Below, in pieces: positions 55,652 through 64,000 of a DNA stretch of 64,000 nt. Location: the NCBI RefSeq assembly GCF_964204645.1, contig NC_134025.1, positions 16,272,001 through 16,336,000 on the forward strand, in the 5' to 3' direction. A program made the translations under genes and the position numbers. The first letter of the stretch is position 1. Each line of letters opens with the position of its first letter. The notes beneath the pieces were generated by a model. That model did no database searches and was not told where the DNA came from. It worked only from the letters and a program-made list of their open reading frames with translations. Origin of the DNA: Tubulanus polymorphus. Its lineage: Eukaryota; Nemertea; Palaeonemertea; Tubulaniformes; Tubulanidae.

Positions 55652-57518
55652 AACAATTGCCATTTGGAAAGGGCCTAGTTATAGAAAATGCAAGATGTGT
55701 ATATCGTGTGATACAGGCTCCATATTTCATGTTTGGAATTTAACCTTGTTTATAACGAAACACACATGTTTTTATGCTATTTTAGATTTAAAAAGAGCGC
55801 ACGATAGTGTTTCATGAGACCCGCTCGCATGCGACATTAAAAACGGTACTTGATATGATAAGTGAACTTCATTGATATTTTTACTAATCTACTTGCCAAA
55901 AAGACAATAAAAAAGGGTTACAGCTGTATAGCTGATATCACTCAAAATTTCAATTCCTATGAACACTTTCATATAGTGAATTCTACGGAAGAGTCCTGGG
56001 GACATATCTATTAGTTAGTATCTATCTATTAGTAACTCGGAATAAACTAGTTTTCTCAGTTAAATGCGATTTTAAACTTCTAGTTTATTCCGAGTTGCAA
56101 ACTCGGAATTAACCTAAAAAATCATTAAACTGAGAAAACTAGTTGATTCATAGATACTAACTCGGAATTAACCTCGAATTTTTTCTTTAATAGATATGTC
56201 CGCGGGACGCTTCCATAGAATTCTATACAAGAGTAAAAAAACTTTAAACATTAACAAAACAGGTTTTTAGAGGCGGTAAAATCCGCGTTATCATCGAATA
56301 GTACGCGGTTTTCTGAAACGAAAGTGGCCAAGTCTAAAGAATAACTATTGTAAAAATGATTTCAAATATTAAGAACCCAATGCGTTTAATGATTAACTGC
56401 GCAGGTTGGTTGAAAGACGGGTGTTAGTCACCTTGTGATTTAATTGTTTTTTAAGCATCGATTAATTAATCTTATCATAACTTATTTGTAGGCGCTTCCC
56501 ACAAACATTTTCTATTCGTTGAGTTTTCAAACGCAGTACTGTTCAGATGATTTTAGTCAAGCTTCGAGTCAATTAGTAAAAAAGTTTAAAAGTAACCTAT
56601 TTATGGGTAATATATTTCCATCATGTCAACGCCATTCACAAACAGTAGCAAGACATACTGCTGGTCTCTAGAAATAGTAATACGACGACAAGCACTTTTC
56701 GAATTCGACCACGATATTTGAGAAGTTTCAATTGGGCAGTGGTGGTCAGTGATGGTCAATTTATGAATTTTCAATGGCGAATCCTTTCTGGTTTCACTAA
56801 ATGTGGTACCGGTATATCGTTCTTTCAAGAAGTTTCAATTGGTCAGTGGTGGTCGGTATAATGGTCAATTTATGAATTTTCAATGGCGAATCCTTTCTTG
56901 TTTGACACCATAACGTAGTATTTCGTTCTCATATTCGAGAAATTTGAATTGGTCAGTGGTGGTCAGTGATGAATTTGCAATGATTATTCATTAGTAGTTT
57001 GAAAACAAACATGACTTGAAAAATTTCCGAAATTCGTGTGTTCAAGTGTTCAGACTCGGGGATATCTCAATTGGTCAGTTTCTGACCATCATGGTGTCAC
57101 CATGATTGTGGTGTATAGCTCAAATGAAACATGTGGAACCGAAAAAGTAGCCCAAAAGCGTATGTCATTTCCAGTGATGTGATCCAAAAATGCCAGAACT
57201 GGAAAAAGCCGTCTCAGTCTCAATTAGACGAAATCAAATCGATCAGGAAAATTAAAATTTGGGAAGGCCACAGTGGCCTTTCTACGAAGCCCTAGTGGTA
57301 TAGCGTATTGGTATTATGACATCTTTTTTGTACCACATGAAGTAATAAGCATCGTTGTAAGCACTTGAAACTACCATTAACCACTTGAAACTGTCAGATC
57401 AAACATCATACCGCATCCCCGCAAAAGGGGTAGTTCAGCAAACTGGAGCTTTCATTTGCCTATCTAGACTACCCCGCCATTACGGGTAGCCGAGCAAACC
57501 GGAAAACTCATAATGTCA
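55652..57518 (-). repeat. Polinton right terminal inverted repeat
   Basis: Inverse of the left TIR, plus ~150 bp more at its inner end (GAACAATTGCCATTTGGAAAG). About 1.6 kb once the MITE at 55975-56228 is discounted. Contains repeated TGGTCAGTGGTGGTCAGTGA words (56730-56980) matching the CACTGACCACCACTGACCA words of the left copy. Confidence 0.8.
55975..56228. mobile_element. MITE inside the right TIR
   Basis: Inverted ends GAATTCTACGGAAGAGTCCT...GGACATATCTATTA and TAATAGATATGTCC...GCTTCCATAGAATTC (~36 bp, few mismatches), with inner ACTCGGAATTAACCT and ACTAGTTTTCTCAGTT words inverted as well. Absent from the left and internal TIR copies. Confidence 0.75.
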
Positions 57519-58365
57519 AACTAGTTTTCGATCATACAATAGAAGACTACGCTGTATTCTATAGAAATAAATGAAGAAATACAAATACTTTTAATCATAT
57601 CAAGCTAAAACAGTTAAAAAGTCAAGACGATAGGGAAACAAAAGTTTCATGCGGAATGCTCGTTACATCTAAAATCAAAATATGAATTTTTGCTGAAATG
57701 TATAAGAAAATAGAATTAGAATTGGTATTTTTCAGAAAAAAATTAAAAAATACAAATATTTTTCATAGAAATAAAGAAATGAAAAAAAATTTTTCTCTGT
57801 GGGATCATTTTTTATCAAAACATCATCAAAAATTTCATCTATTACTTAATGAAGAAGAAAAATCACAATTATTCTCATCAATAGAATTTTGCTGCAATGT
57901 TACGTAATTAATGATAACGATGATACAAATTTTTGGAACAATTGAATTATATGATTCCAAGTGGCGCTGTTTTTAATTGTAATCAATAATTTACGATTAA
58001 CGTGCTATGTTTCTTCGAATTTCTTTGCAATTTACTTTCTTTTGTTACCTTTGCACGTATTTCTATACATTGTTTGCATCAATAAATATGAATGCACTTG
58101 TGTTAAATAACAAAGACCTTATCGCATCGTAATTAAACTGGCTATCGGCTTGCTCATACATTAATGGGAGGTGACGAAGAGATGAGGAGAGCACGCAATT
58201 GCTCATTACATCAATACAAAGCATTCGACAGATTTTCTAAACTCATTTTGGTTTCATGCGTATAGGCCTAGCCTAGATTGCAAATGTAAGGAAAATCTGT
58301 ATTATCGAAACGAATAAAAAGAGAAAAGAAATCTGTGATTAATGAAAACAATGATGATTGTTTGT
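57519..58365. other. No gene seen
   Basis: AT-rich; a 69-codon lysine-rich open frame at 57698 has no recognisable motif. Confidence 0.45.
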
Positions 58366-58727
58366 GGCAGTTAAACTGGCCTCTCGGGGCAGGTTGATTT
58401 CTGCAGAATGAAACTGGCCTCTCGGGTTAGGTTGATATCAGAACTCAAACTGCAGCAGTTAAACTGGCCTCTCAGGGCAGGTTGATTTCTGCAGAATGAA
58501 ACTGGCCTCTAAGGCCAGGTTGATATCAGAAGTCAAACTGCAGCAGTAAAACTGGCCTCTCAGGGCAGGTGATATCAAAACTCAAACTGCAGCAGTTAAA
58601 CTGGCCTCTCGGGGTGGGTTGATTTCTGAAGAATGAAACTGGCCTCTCAGGGCAGGTTGATATCAGAACTCAGGCAGGTTCCTGCCTTGAGAAGCCATGT
58701 GGCCTCTCAGGGCAGGTCTGCGGATTC
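58366..58727 (+). repeat. Minisatellite with AAACTGGCCTCTCRGGGCAG core
   Basis: The core recurs about nine times, alternating between two spacers: TTGATTTCTGCAGAATG and TTGATATCAGAACTCAAACT-GCAGCAGTT. So the higher-order unit is ~85 bp made of two related half-units. The last copies are degenerate (GTGGCCTCTCAGGGCAGG). Confidence 0.85.
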
Positions 58728-59235
58728 TTAAGAATGACCCTTCTCAAACGCACTCATGTTCAGCTGATACTTGCTCGCCATTCATAGACGTTATAGTACT
58801 ACGGTTACTATATCGGAGTCTTTTCTCCACAGTTAATATAGAAACGGAACAGTAGCTTGCGCAAACAACATTCCATTGAGCGTAAATGTAAATACACGGT
58901 AGCCATCTTTAACACACTCGACTTTACCCCGCTAAAATGTCTACGGAATTTCTCTTTTTTTCTGCTTATTTCGTATCGCGTTGGCCAGGTGTCTTTGTCC
59001 ACCCTTCATCACTTAAGTTTGTGAGTATATAGCAAGTCTTCGAGAGTGACAAGCACCGCTAACCATGGCCATAATCGCATGACTTAACATCGGGCATGAA
59101 TCCATCCCGTTAAAACCAAGTGAGTGCATCGAAAAATTCATTGATCCGTACAATGTCTGTGTATTCTGTGGTTCATCCGACAAATACGATATTTTGAAGA
59201 AACACACAATCAGTCACAGAGGAGCAACAATATGA
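58728..59235. other. No gene seen
   Basis: Short open frames without motifs. Confidence 0.4.
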
Positions 59236-59565
59236 TTTAAGCACCTCGAATCAACACGGATCGAATCGCCCATTTATTTAAGCAACGCGCCTACAACGAT
59301 TTGCCTACAACGTCCATTTATTTAACCAAATCGCCAACGCGAGTACCCAACGCGACCAAATCGCTCATCGAAGCGCTTTGATTCGATTTGCTACGACAGT
59401 GGAGCGTTCGGTTATAGATCAAAAACAAAATGGTGGCTTTTTCAATCGCAGAAAATTCAGGTTCCGGTTGTTCAGAGTAGGGTCATTTATTTAAGGCGAT
59501 TCGATTTGTACCACGTGACAGTAATCGACGGAGCAAAGCGATTTTATACGAGTTGCTTAAATAAA
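59236..59565. mobile_element. Possible MITE with TTTAAGCAAC-type ends
   Basis: ATTTAAGCACCTCGAATC at the left and CGAGTTGCTTAAAT at the right are inverted, and GATCGAATCGCCCATTTATTTAA recurs in both orientations (59268, 59333, 59490). Lies beside the LINE fragment. Confidence 0.4.
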
Positions 59566-59690
59566 AATGCCTTTAGATCAGCGCTTGAAACTCCAATAAT
59601 TGTAAGAATAGAAGGTGCCCCGACCGATTGCCCACATGATGTAGTTGACCGCATCATAAAACGATATAGGATTGAATGTTTGGTCAGGTA

Positions 59691-60300
59691 GCCATATAAT
59701 CGTTTATGAACTAGCTTTTCAATAACTTTACTGATTGAAGGCAACAGTGATATAGGTCGATAGTTCGAAAATATTTTTTTATCGCCTTTATTGTATAGAG
59801 GGATTACTTTGGAGGTTTTTAGTACATCGGGCATCACACCATTTTGAAAGGAATTGTTAACGATATAAGCTAACGGTTTAGCAATGATATGGCTCGTAGC
59901 TTTTAGTACAGTATTGTTGATATTGTCATGCCCACACGAGGTTTTACAATCTAGAGAACAGATAGTGTTATAAAGTTCATTTTCGTCCTTGGGAAAAAGA
60001 AAGAAGTTGCTATCAAAGTTATTAGGCATATAATCTTTGAACGATTTCATTGATCTAGGTAATTTCTTAGAGAGATTTTCACCAACAGTGCTAAAATATT
60101 TAGAGTACTCATTACATATCAGTCGATTATCATTATATAACTTTCCATTAATATTAAACTCGTCTGGTATTGTTGATTTGTCATTTGTTTTACTTCATGG
60201 TACTCCAGAGTTTACGGCTGTTTGTTTTGAAATTAAGCAATTTTTTGCTGAAGTATTGCTGCTTAGCTTTTCTTTTGATACTGTTGTAAGTGTTCCTATA
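59691..60300 (-). pseudogene. LINE ORF2 fragment (linker and first RT motifs)
   Basis: Minus-strand frames read TNSRKLWSTMK (near 60210), CNEYSKYFSTVGENLSKKLP, then DYMPNNFDSNFFLFPKDENE, SCGHDNINNTVLK, GVMPDVLKTSKVIPLYNKGD and FSNYRPISLLPSISKVIEKL, to YGYLTKHSILYR, where it ends abruptly. This is the region upstream of and including the first RT blocks of a CR1/L2-like element. The catalytic F-A-D-D block is absent. Similar to the LINEs at 13948 and 31445, but a separate copy. Confidence 0.75.
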
Positions 60301-60351
60301 AGTAGTTATATAGGGTCACTTTGGGACCGAGTGAGGAGCAGTGAGGAGCAA

Positions 60352-60399
60352 TGACGTCATCCCTGACGTCATGGATGACGTCATGGATGACGTCATTGA
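60352..60399 (+). promoter_or_regulatory. Four CRE palindromes (TGACGTCA) in a 12-bp array
   Basis: TGACGTCA at 60352, 60364, 60376 and 60388, exactly 12 bases apart; unit TGACGTCATGGA. A fifth degenerate copy follows (TTACATCA, 60400). TGACGTCA is the consensus for CREB/ATF bZIP factors. No gene start is evident downstream. Confidence 0.6.
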
Positions 60400-60674
60400 T
60401 TACATCATGTTGGCGGGGAAAACGTGTTTGGGAATAACGATGATGTTAAAACAATGGGTTTATAATAGCCGAGCCATCGTATCCGATAGAACAATGACTT
60501 TGTAATTATTTCGTATACACTAAAAAGGGCTTTTGATCCGATTAACTGATTTAACACGATTCTGTATGGTTTTTAATTGCGCATTTTATTATTCTCCTCT
60601 AGTCACCACTAAAACAAAAATGACGATCTCCTCTAGTCACCACTAAAACAAAATGAACTATTAATTAATTAGAA

Positions 60675-60753
<79 letters not shown>
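60675..60753. repeat. (TA)n microsatellite, ~75 bp
   Basis: Uninterrupted TA dinucleotides between AGAATATT and TATTTATTACATT. It also marks a change to the second Polinton-like region. Confidence 0.95.
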
Positions 60754-60757
<4 letters not shown>

Positions 60758-60837
60758 TATTACATTATTTATACAGATAATTATTTTACAAATATTTTAC
60801 ACCGTTTTTTAAATATCCTGCTATGTAGCCGCGACGA

Positions 60838-61503
60838 CTAGTAAGCGTCGAAGTATACGTTTTGGACATTATACGATGGCATGACCCTCGGAGACCTCGA
60901 CGGTATGGGATCACTGTACGCATTTCGGCAATTATGGCATTCGAAACCCCGCACATTTTTCAGTTTTTTAATACATGCTACATGTATTTGTTTGTTGCAA
61001 CACCTCATTGGCTTATCGATACATGGTTCGTAGCAAATACAACAAGTTAAATCTATGTTTTGTTGACATGACTGGCACGATGACGATTCATTCAACGGTA
61101 CGACACACTCTTTGCACACAGGTTCGCTGCAACAAGGCATCTGTCCGGTCGTGTATCGGAGCGCGCATGCACGACAAACGTTTTCGTCCCTATCCAAGCC
61201 GGGTACTTGTCCAAAACAGCCAGCTTGAAAAAATTCATCGAAGTGTTCTTCAAACCCGCTTATGCGCATAAGCGGGCAAATAATATGTTCTTGGTCGATC
61301 TGGTCGGCCGCTGCCTCACTGAAACACCTGAAGCAAATGATCTTCTCGCAACAGTTTGTGACGAAATCAAATGGATCCTCATCGTGACCCAGTTGTTTCA
61401 TACAGCAGTGACATTTAACATCACCGGTAGCGGTATAAAAAATTGGAATTTCGCTTCTTTCCACATCCTGTTCTTTTTTCCAAAAGTCGTTGGAAAAAGC
61501 CAT
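60838..61503 (-). CDS. Protein with three RING-like Cys/His modules
   Basis: 221 codons with no break, from MAFSNDFWKKEQDVERSEIP. Three Cys-rich modules. The first is around residues 29-75 (VKCHCCMKQL, TNCCEKIICFRC, IICPLM). The second is around 105-150 (NVCRACALRY, MPCCSEPVCKECV, SSCQSCQQ). The third, around 153-195, is the best RING match: CCICYEP, RCCNKQIHVACIKK, FECHNCR (C-x2-C ... C-x4-H-x2-C ... C-x2-C). Ends PSYNVQNVYFDAY. RING modules usually recruit E2 ubiquitin-conjugating enzymes, so an E3-like role is possible. No membrane segment. It sits with Polinton-type genes and may be an accessory gene captured from a host. The intact frame stands out among pseudogenes. Confidence 0.7.
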   Translation of the reverse strand: MAFSNDFWKKEQDVERSEIPIFYTATGDVKCHCCMKQLGHDEDPFDFVTNCCEKIICFRCFSEAAADQIDQEHIICPLMRISGFEEHFDEFFQAGCFGQVPGLDRDENVCRACALRYTTGQMPCCSEPVCKECVVPLNESSSCQSCQQNIDLTCCICYEPCIDKPMRCCNKQIHVACIKKLKNVRGFECHNCRNAYSDPIPSRSPRVMPSYNVQNVYFDAY

Positions 61504-62080
61504 CGTCGTAGTCGGTAGTGGGTTAATATTAGGGTTGCACGGTCCACAGCGAGTAATAGAATGAGATAAAAAATCAAATCCTCTAAAAGCGAATTACTAA
61601 CCCGTATAATCTTATCAAACATCTTAAAATTGCCTCAATTAAGTAAATAACCCCCCATCGGTATTACTAAATTACGCCCTATTTTATTTTTCCATCCCAA
61701 TTAACCCATATAATTATAACACCTATTCAAACTATAGCGTCTCGGATGTGTCAAAATAAACCATTAGCTGTCCATTATAACCATATACATTAGGTAAAAC
61801 AGTATTCTATTATAAAATAATAGTACGTAGTTATAATCATTTCGTTTATATAGCGATAAAACAGTTATTTCATCGTCTAGAAGGTTAAGAGCTATTCGCA
61901 GACGGAAATAAGTAACCAAACCTTGTGATATGTCATCGAGTTCTCGTTGACGACAATTATCACTATCTCGGCCATAGTTTCAATCGTAACTAATTCTCCA
62001 TAGTCAATGTCAAATAATGGTAATTTACACTAAATTAGTGTCAACCAATGTCTATTACTATTAATCATATTTTCTGCTTA
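61504..62080. other. Divergent intergenic spacer; no gene seen
   Basis: Separates two diverging RING-type genes and presumably holds both promoters. AT-rich, no repeats noticed. Confidence 0.45.
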
Positions 62081-62084
62081 TGAG

Positions 62085-62091
62085 TATATAG
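62085..62091 (+). promoter_or_regulatory. TATA-box candidate for the RING/GR ORF
   Basis: TATATAG about 35 bases before the ATG at 62126 (AAAAAAATGGCT). Position fits a short 5' leader. Confidence 0.4.
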
Positions 62092-62125
62092 ACCCTTGTA
62101 AACTAGTCACTTCATTCGTAAAAAA

Positions 62126-62578
<453 letters not shown>

Positions 62579-62668
62579 TAACTTGGTGAACGAAACTAAC
62601 AAACCAATTAAAACGGCCTTTATCAAGGCCAACCTAAATTTCTCAGAAAGAGTCAGTGTATGAACCGC

Positions 62669-62740
62669 CAAGCTCCTCGCTTATATGCTTATATCATCAG
62701 TTCTTATAAGGACTTCTACACCATCAGTTCTTATAAGGAC
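62669..62740. repeat. Short direct repeat ATCAGTTCTTATAAGGACT
   Basis: Two near-perfect copies at about 62695 and 62725, just before the GA-rich array. The word contains an AGTTCTTATAAGGACT inverted repeat. Confidence 0.7.
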
Positions 62741-62744
62741 TCTA

Positions 62745-63120
62745 CAGAGAGAGAGAGAGAGGGAGGGAGAGAGGGAGAGGGGGAGAGGGGGAGAGGGGGA
62801 GAGGGGGAGAGGGGGAGAGGGGGAGAGGGGGAGAGGGGGAGAGGGGGAGAGGGGGAGAGGGGGAAAGGGGGAGAGGGGGAGAGGGGGAGAGGGGGAGAGG
62901 GGGAAAGGGGGAGAGGGGGAGAGGGGGAGAGGGGGAGAGGGGGAGAGGGGGAGAGGGGGAGAGGGGGAGAGGGGGAGAGGGGGAGAGGGGGAGAGGGGGA
63001 GAGGGGGAGAGGGGGAGAGGGGGAGAGGGAGAGAGGGAGAGAGGGAGAGAGGGAGAGAGGGAGAGAGGGAGAGAGGGAGAGAGGGAGAGAGGGAGAGAGG
63101 GAGAGAGGGAGAGAGGGAGA

Positions 63121-63180
<60 letters not shown>

Positions 63181-63193
63181 TTTTTTTTTTTTA
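62745..63193 (+). repeat. GA-rich compound satellite, ~430 bp, then T17
   Basis: (GA)n, then an 8-bp GAGAGGGG array (62776-63020), an 8-bp GAGAGAGG array (63022-63130), pure (GA)n (to 63174) and a T run. All purines lie on one strand, so it could form triplex or H-DNA. Open frames through it (Arg/Gly/Glu or Ser/Pro/Leu) are artefacts. Confidence 0.95.
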
Positions 63194-63282
63194 TTTATAT
63201 ATTTCACTATTTTTTATTTTACTAATTTGAAATATTTTACGATGAAATTTTTTACAATATAGTCGTTATCATTAGTTTTATT

Positions 63283-63681
63283 TTACAATAATTTCTTAAT
63301 TTCGTCTATTTCAAAACCGTGACATAGGTAAATTTGTACAAATATCGCGTAATAACCACATACATCGGATAATACGTTTTGATACATTTTAGTATTATAT
63401 TTCCAATCTATACAATTTTCGTCCAGAAAATTTTCTAATATTACATCGTAAGTTCTGGGTAATTGTCCAAAGGAATCGAAAAAGTAACCGATACCAAACT
63501 TATTGATATAAATGCTTAACCAATGTTCACCCGGTTGATCGTGATAATCGGTATTTACTATAAAACCAGCTGGATAACTATGTATATCGGGTAGTCGGTC
63601 GCACGGAAAAACGCCTAAAAAACACGATCGTAGACACTCGTCTTTTTTCATAAATTCTAAAATCTGATTCGTGTACAACAT
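63283..63681 (-). CDS. Adenain-like cysteine protease (Polinton PRO)
   Basis: 132 codons, intact, from MLYTNQILEFMKKDECLRSC. Motifs match Ulp1/adenovirus-type proteases: the His block GEHWLSIYI near residue 52, the acidic block YFFDSFGQLP near residue 66, and the Cys block SDVCGYYAIFVQIYL near residue 106. Length fits the short Polinton protease. It would cleave capsid precursors during particle maturation. The start lies 5 bases from the end of the capsid-like frame, suggesting co-expression. It is followed by ~90 bases and then the GA-rich array, which may have displaced downstream genes. Confidence 0.85.
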   Translation of the reverse strand: MLYTNQILEFMKKDECLRSCFLGVFPCDRLPDIHSYPAGFIVNTDYHDQPGEHWLSIYINKFGIGYFFDSFGQLPRTYDVILENFLDENCIDWKYNTKMYQNVLSDVCGYYAIFVQIYLCHGFEIDEIKKLL

Positions 63682-63686
63682 AGTTA

Positions 63687-64000
63687 CTAATAATCAATTT
63701 CGATATGACGTTCTTTAGTTACTTGTAATAATTCGTCGAAAACGGCGTAAACGATTAAATTGACGTTGTGGGGTAAAGCTTCGTCAAATCTCATTTCAAT
63801 TTTTAACGAACCCCTTTTAATAAGTGACAAGTGCGGTTGATCACCGTATTCGGGCGATATATTAAAACAACAAATAAAGTTGCCGTTTTTAAAATGTTCT
63901 CGTTTAATTCCTATACCCTCATTTTTATACAATAGACCCCTAGCTAAATATAAACTATGATACACTTCACATCCATCACCGCGGGAGTCTATAATTAACG
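63687..64000 (-). CDS. Capsid-like protein, C-terminal part (runs off the window)
   Basis: The frame is open to the window edge and ends at 63687 just before the protease. It contains REHFKNGNFICCFNISPEYG, HLSLIKRGSLKIEMRFDEAL and NVNLIVYAVFDELLQ, ending HIEIDY. This beta-rich C-terminus is like that of Polinton capsid (jelly-roll) proteins encoded next to the protease. Which capsid protein (major or minor) cannot be decided from this part. Frame intact over 104 codons. An apparent start at 63965 is only a GTG; the true start is outside. Confidence 0.65.
   Translation of the reverse strand, partial: LIIDSRGDGCEVYHSLYLARGLLYKNEGIGIKREHFKNGNFICCFNISPEYGDQPHLSLIKRGSLKIEMRFDEALPHNVNLIVYAVFDELLQVTKERHIEIDY

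Larger units (their letters stand above)
44615..57518. mobile_element. Polinton/Maverick element, degenerate, ~12.9 kb
   Basis: Long inverted repeats begin with TGACATTATGAGTTTTCCGG at 44615 and end with its complement at 57518. Between them lie a zinc-finger/type-B DNA polymerase gene (plus strand) and a coiled-coil ORF. Integrase, packaging ATPase, protease and capsid genes are not found, so large parts are gone or replaced (51287-54592 holds nothing recognised). No 6-bp target duplication could be confirmed. It has received at least four later insertions. Confidence 0.75.

Noticed and set aside
57698-57907. Lysine-rich 69-codon open frame
   Set aside because: AT-rich DNA yields such frames by chance; no motif or neighbour supports it.
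62660-63262. Long open frames (~200 codons) of Arg/Gly/Glu and, on the other strand, Ser/Pro/Leu repeats
   Set aside because: They are created by the GA-rich satellite; no start context, no domain, and all frames are open for the same reason.

Overview
The window reads as nuclear DNA of an animal, most likely a marine invertebrate. That rests on its mobile elements: DIRS, CR1/L2-type LINEs, piggyBac, hAT, mariner, Polinton/Maverick, a tRNA-headed SINE with an (ATT)n tail, and an interspersed repeat with a ~150-bp tandem core. Species and phylum cannot be fixed from the sequence. No host protein-coding gene can be named with confidence. Nearly everything recognisable is transposon-derived, in several layers of nesting, and most coding regions carry stops or frameshifts.

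Layout. 1-5,047: a hAT-like transposon (TIRs 154-165 and 4752-4763) with a two-exon transposase on the minus strand and a 737-bp tandem duplication covering its second exon; it sits in an older hAT relic. 7,102-8,008: a second, truncated hAT-like relic with a BED-type finger. 8,090-8,434: a possible orphan exon. 10,595-11,575: one copy of the 'R' repeat family fused to a LINE 3' end. 12,905-13,580: degenerate tandem repeats. 13,948-16,222: a dead CR1/L2-like LINE on the minus strand, split by a SINE. 16,213-17,302 and 20,769-22,625: two diverged copies of one segment, one holding a MITE whose empty site is preserved in the other. 17,681-18,682: a small TTAA-flanked piggyBac-type element with an acidic ORF. 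19,908-28,514: several R-repeat copies, a Penelope-like tail and other MITE remnants.

29,514-39,756 is the centrepiece: a DIRS-type tyrosine-recombinase retrotransposon interrupted by a LINE, itself interrupted in its ORF2 by a nearly intact piggyBac (31,509-33,820) with perfect TIRs and TTAA duplications. The DIRS has lost most of its RT/RNase H region and is cut off by another R-repeat copy. 40,930-44,042 is a cluster of three related fold-back elements, one carrying an insertion with a 9-bp target duplication. 44,615-57,518 is a degenerate AT-rich Polinton with ~1.6-kb terminal inverted repeats and a zinc-finger/type-B DNA polymerase pseudogene broken by a MITE, a mariner element and a recombination with a TIR copy. 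59,691-60,300 is a LINE fragment. 60,838-64,000 carries a multi-RING-like protein gene, a RING/GR-repeat ORF with one stop, an adenain-like protease and the end of a capsid-like protein. This looks like part of a second Polinton/adintovirus-like element running off the right edge.

The R family is the most unusual non-coding feature: its tandem units carry a near-consensus CTCF core motif, giving more than ten candidate sites in the window. All joins and repairs described here are inferences from reading frames and duplicated target sites; nothing was computed.
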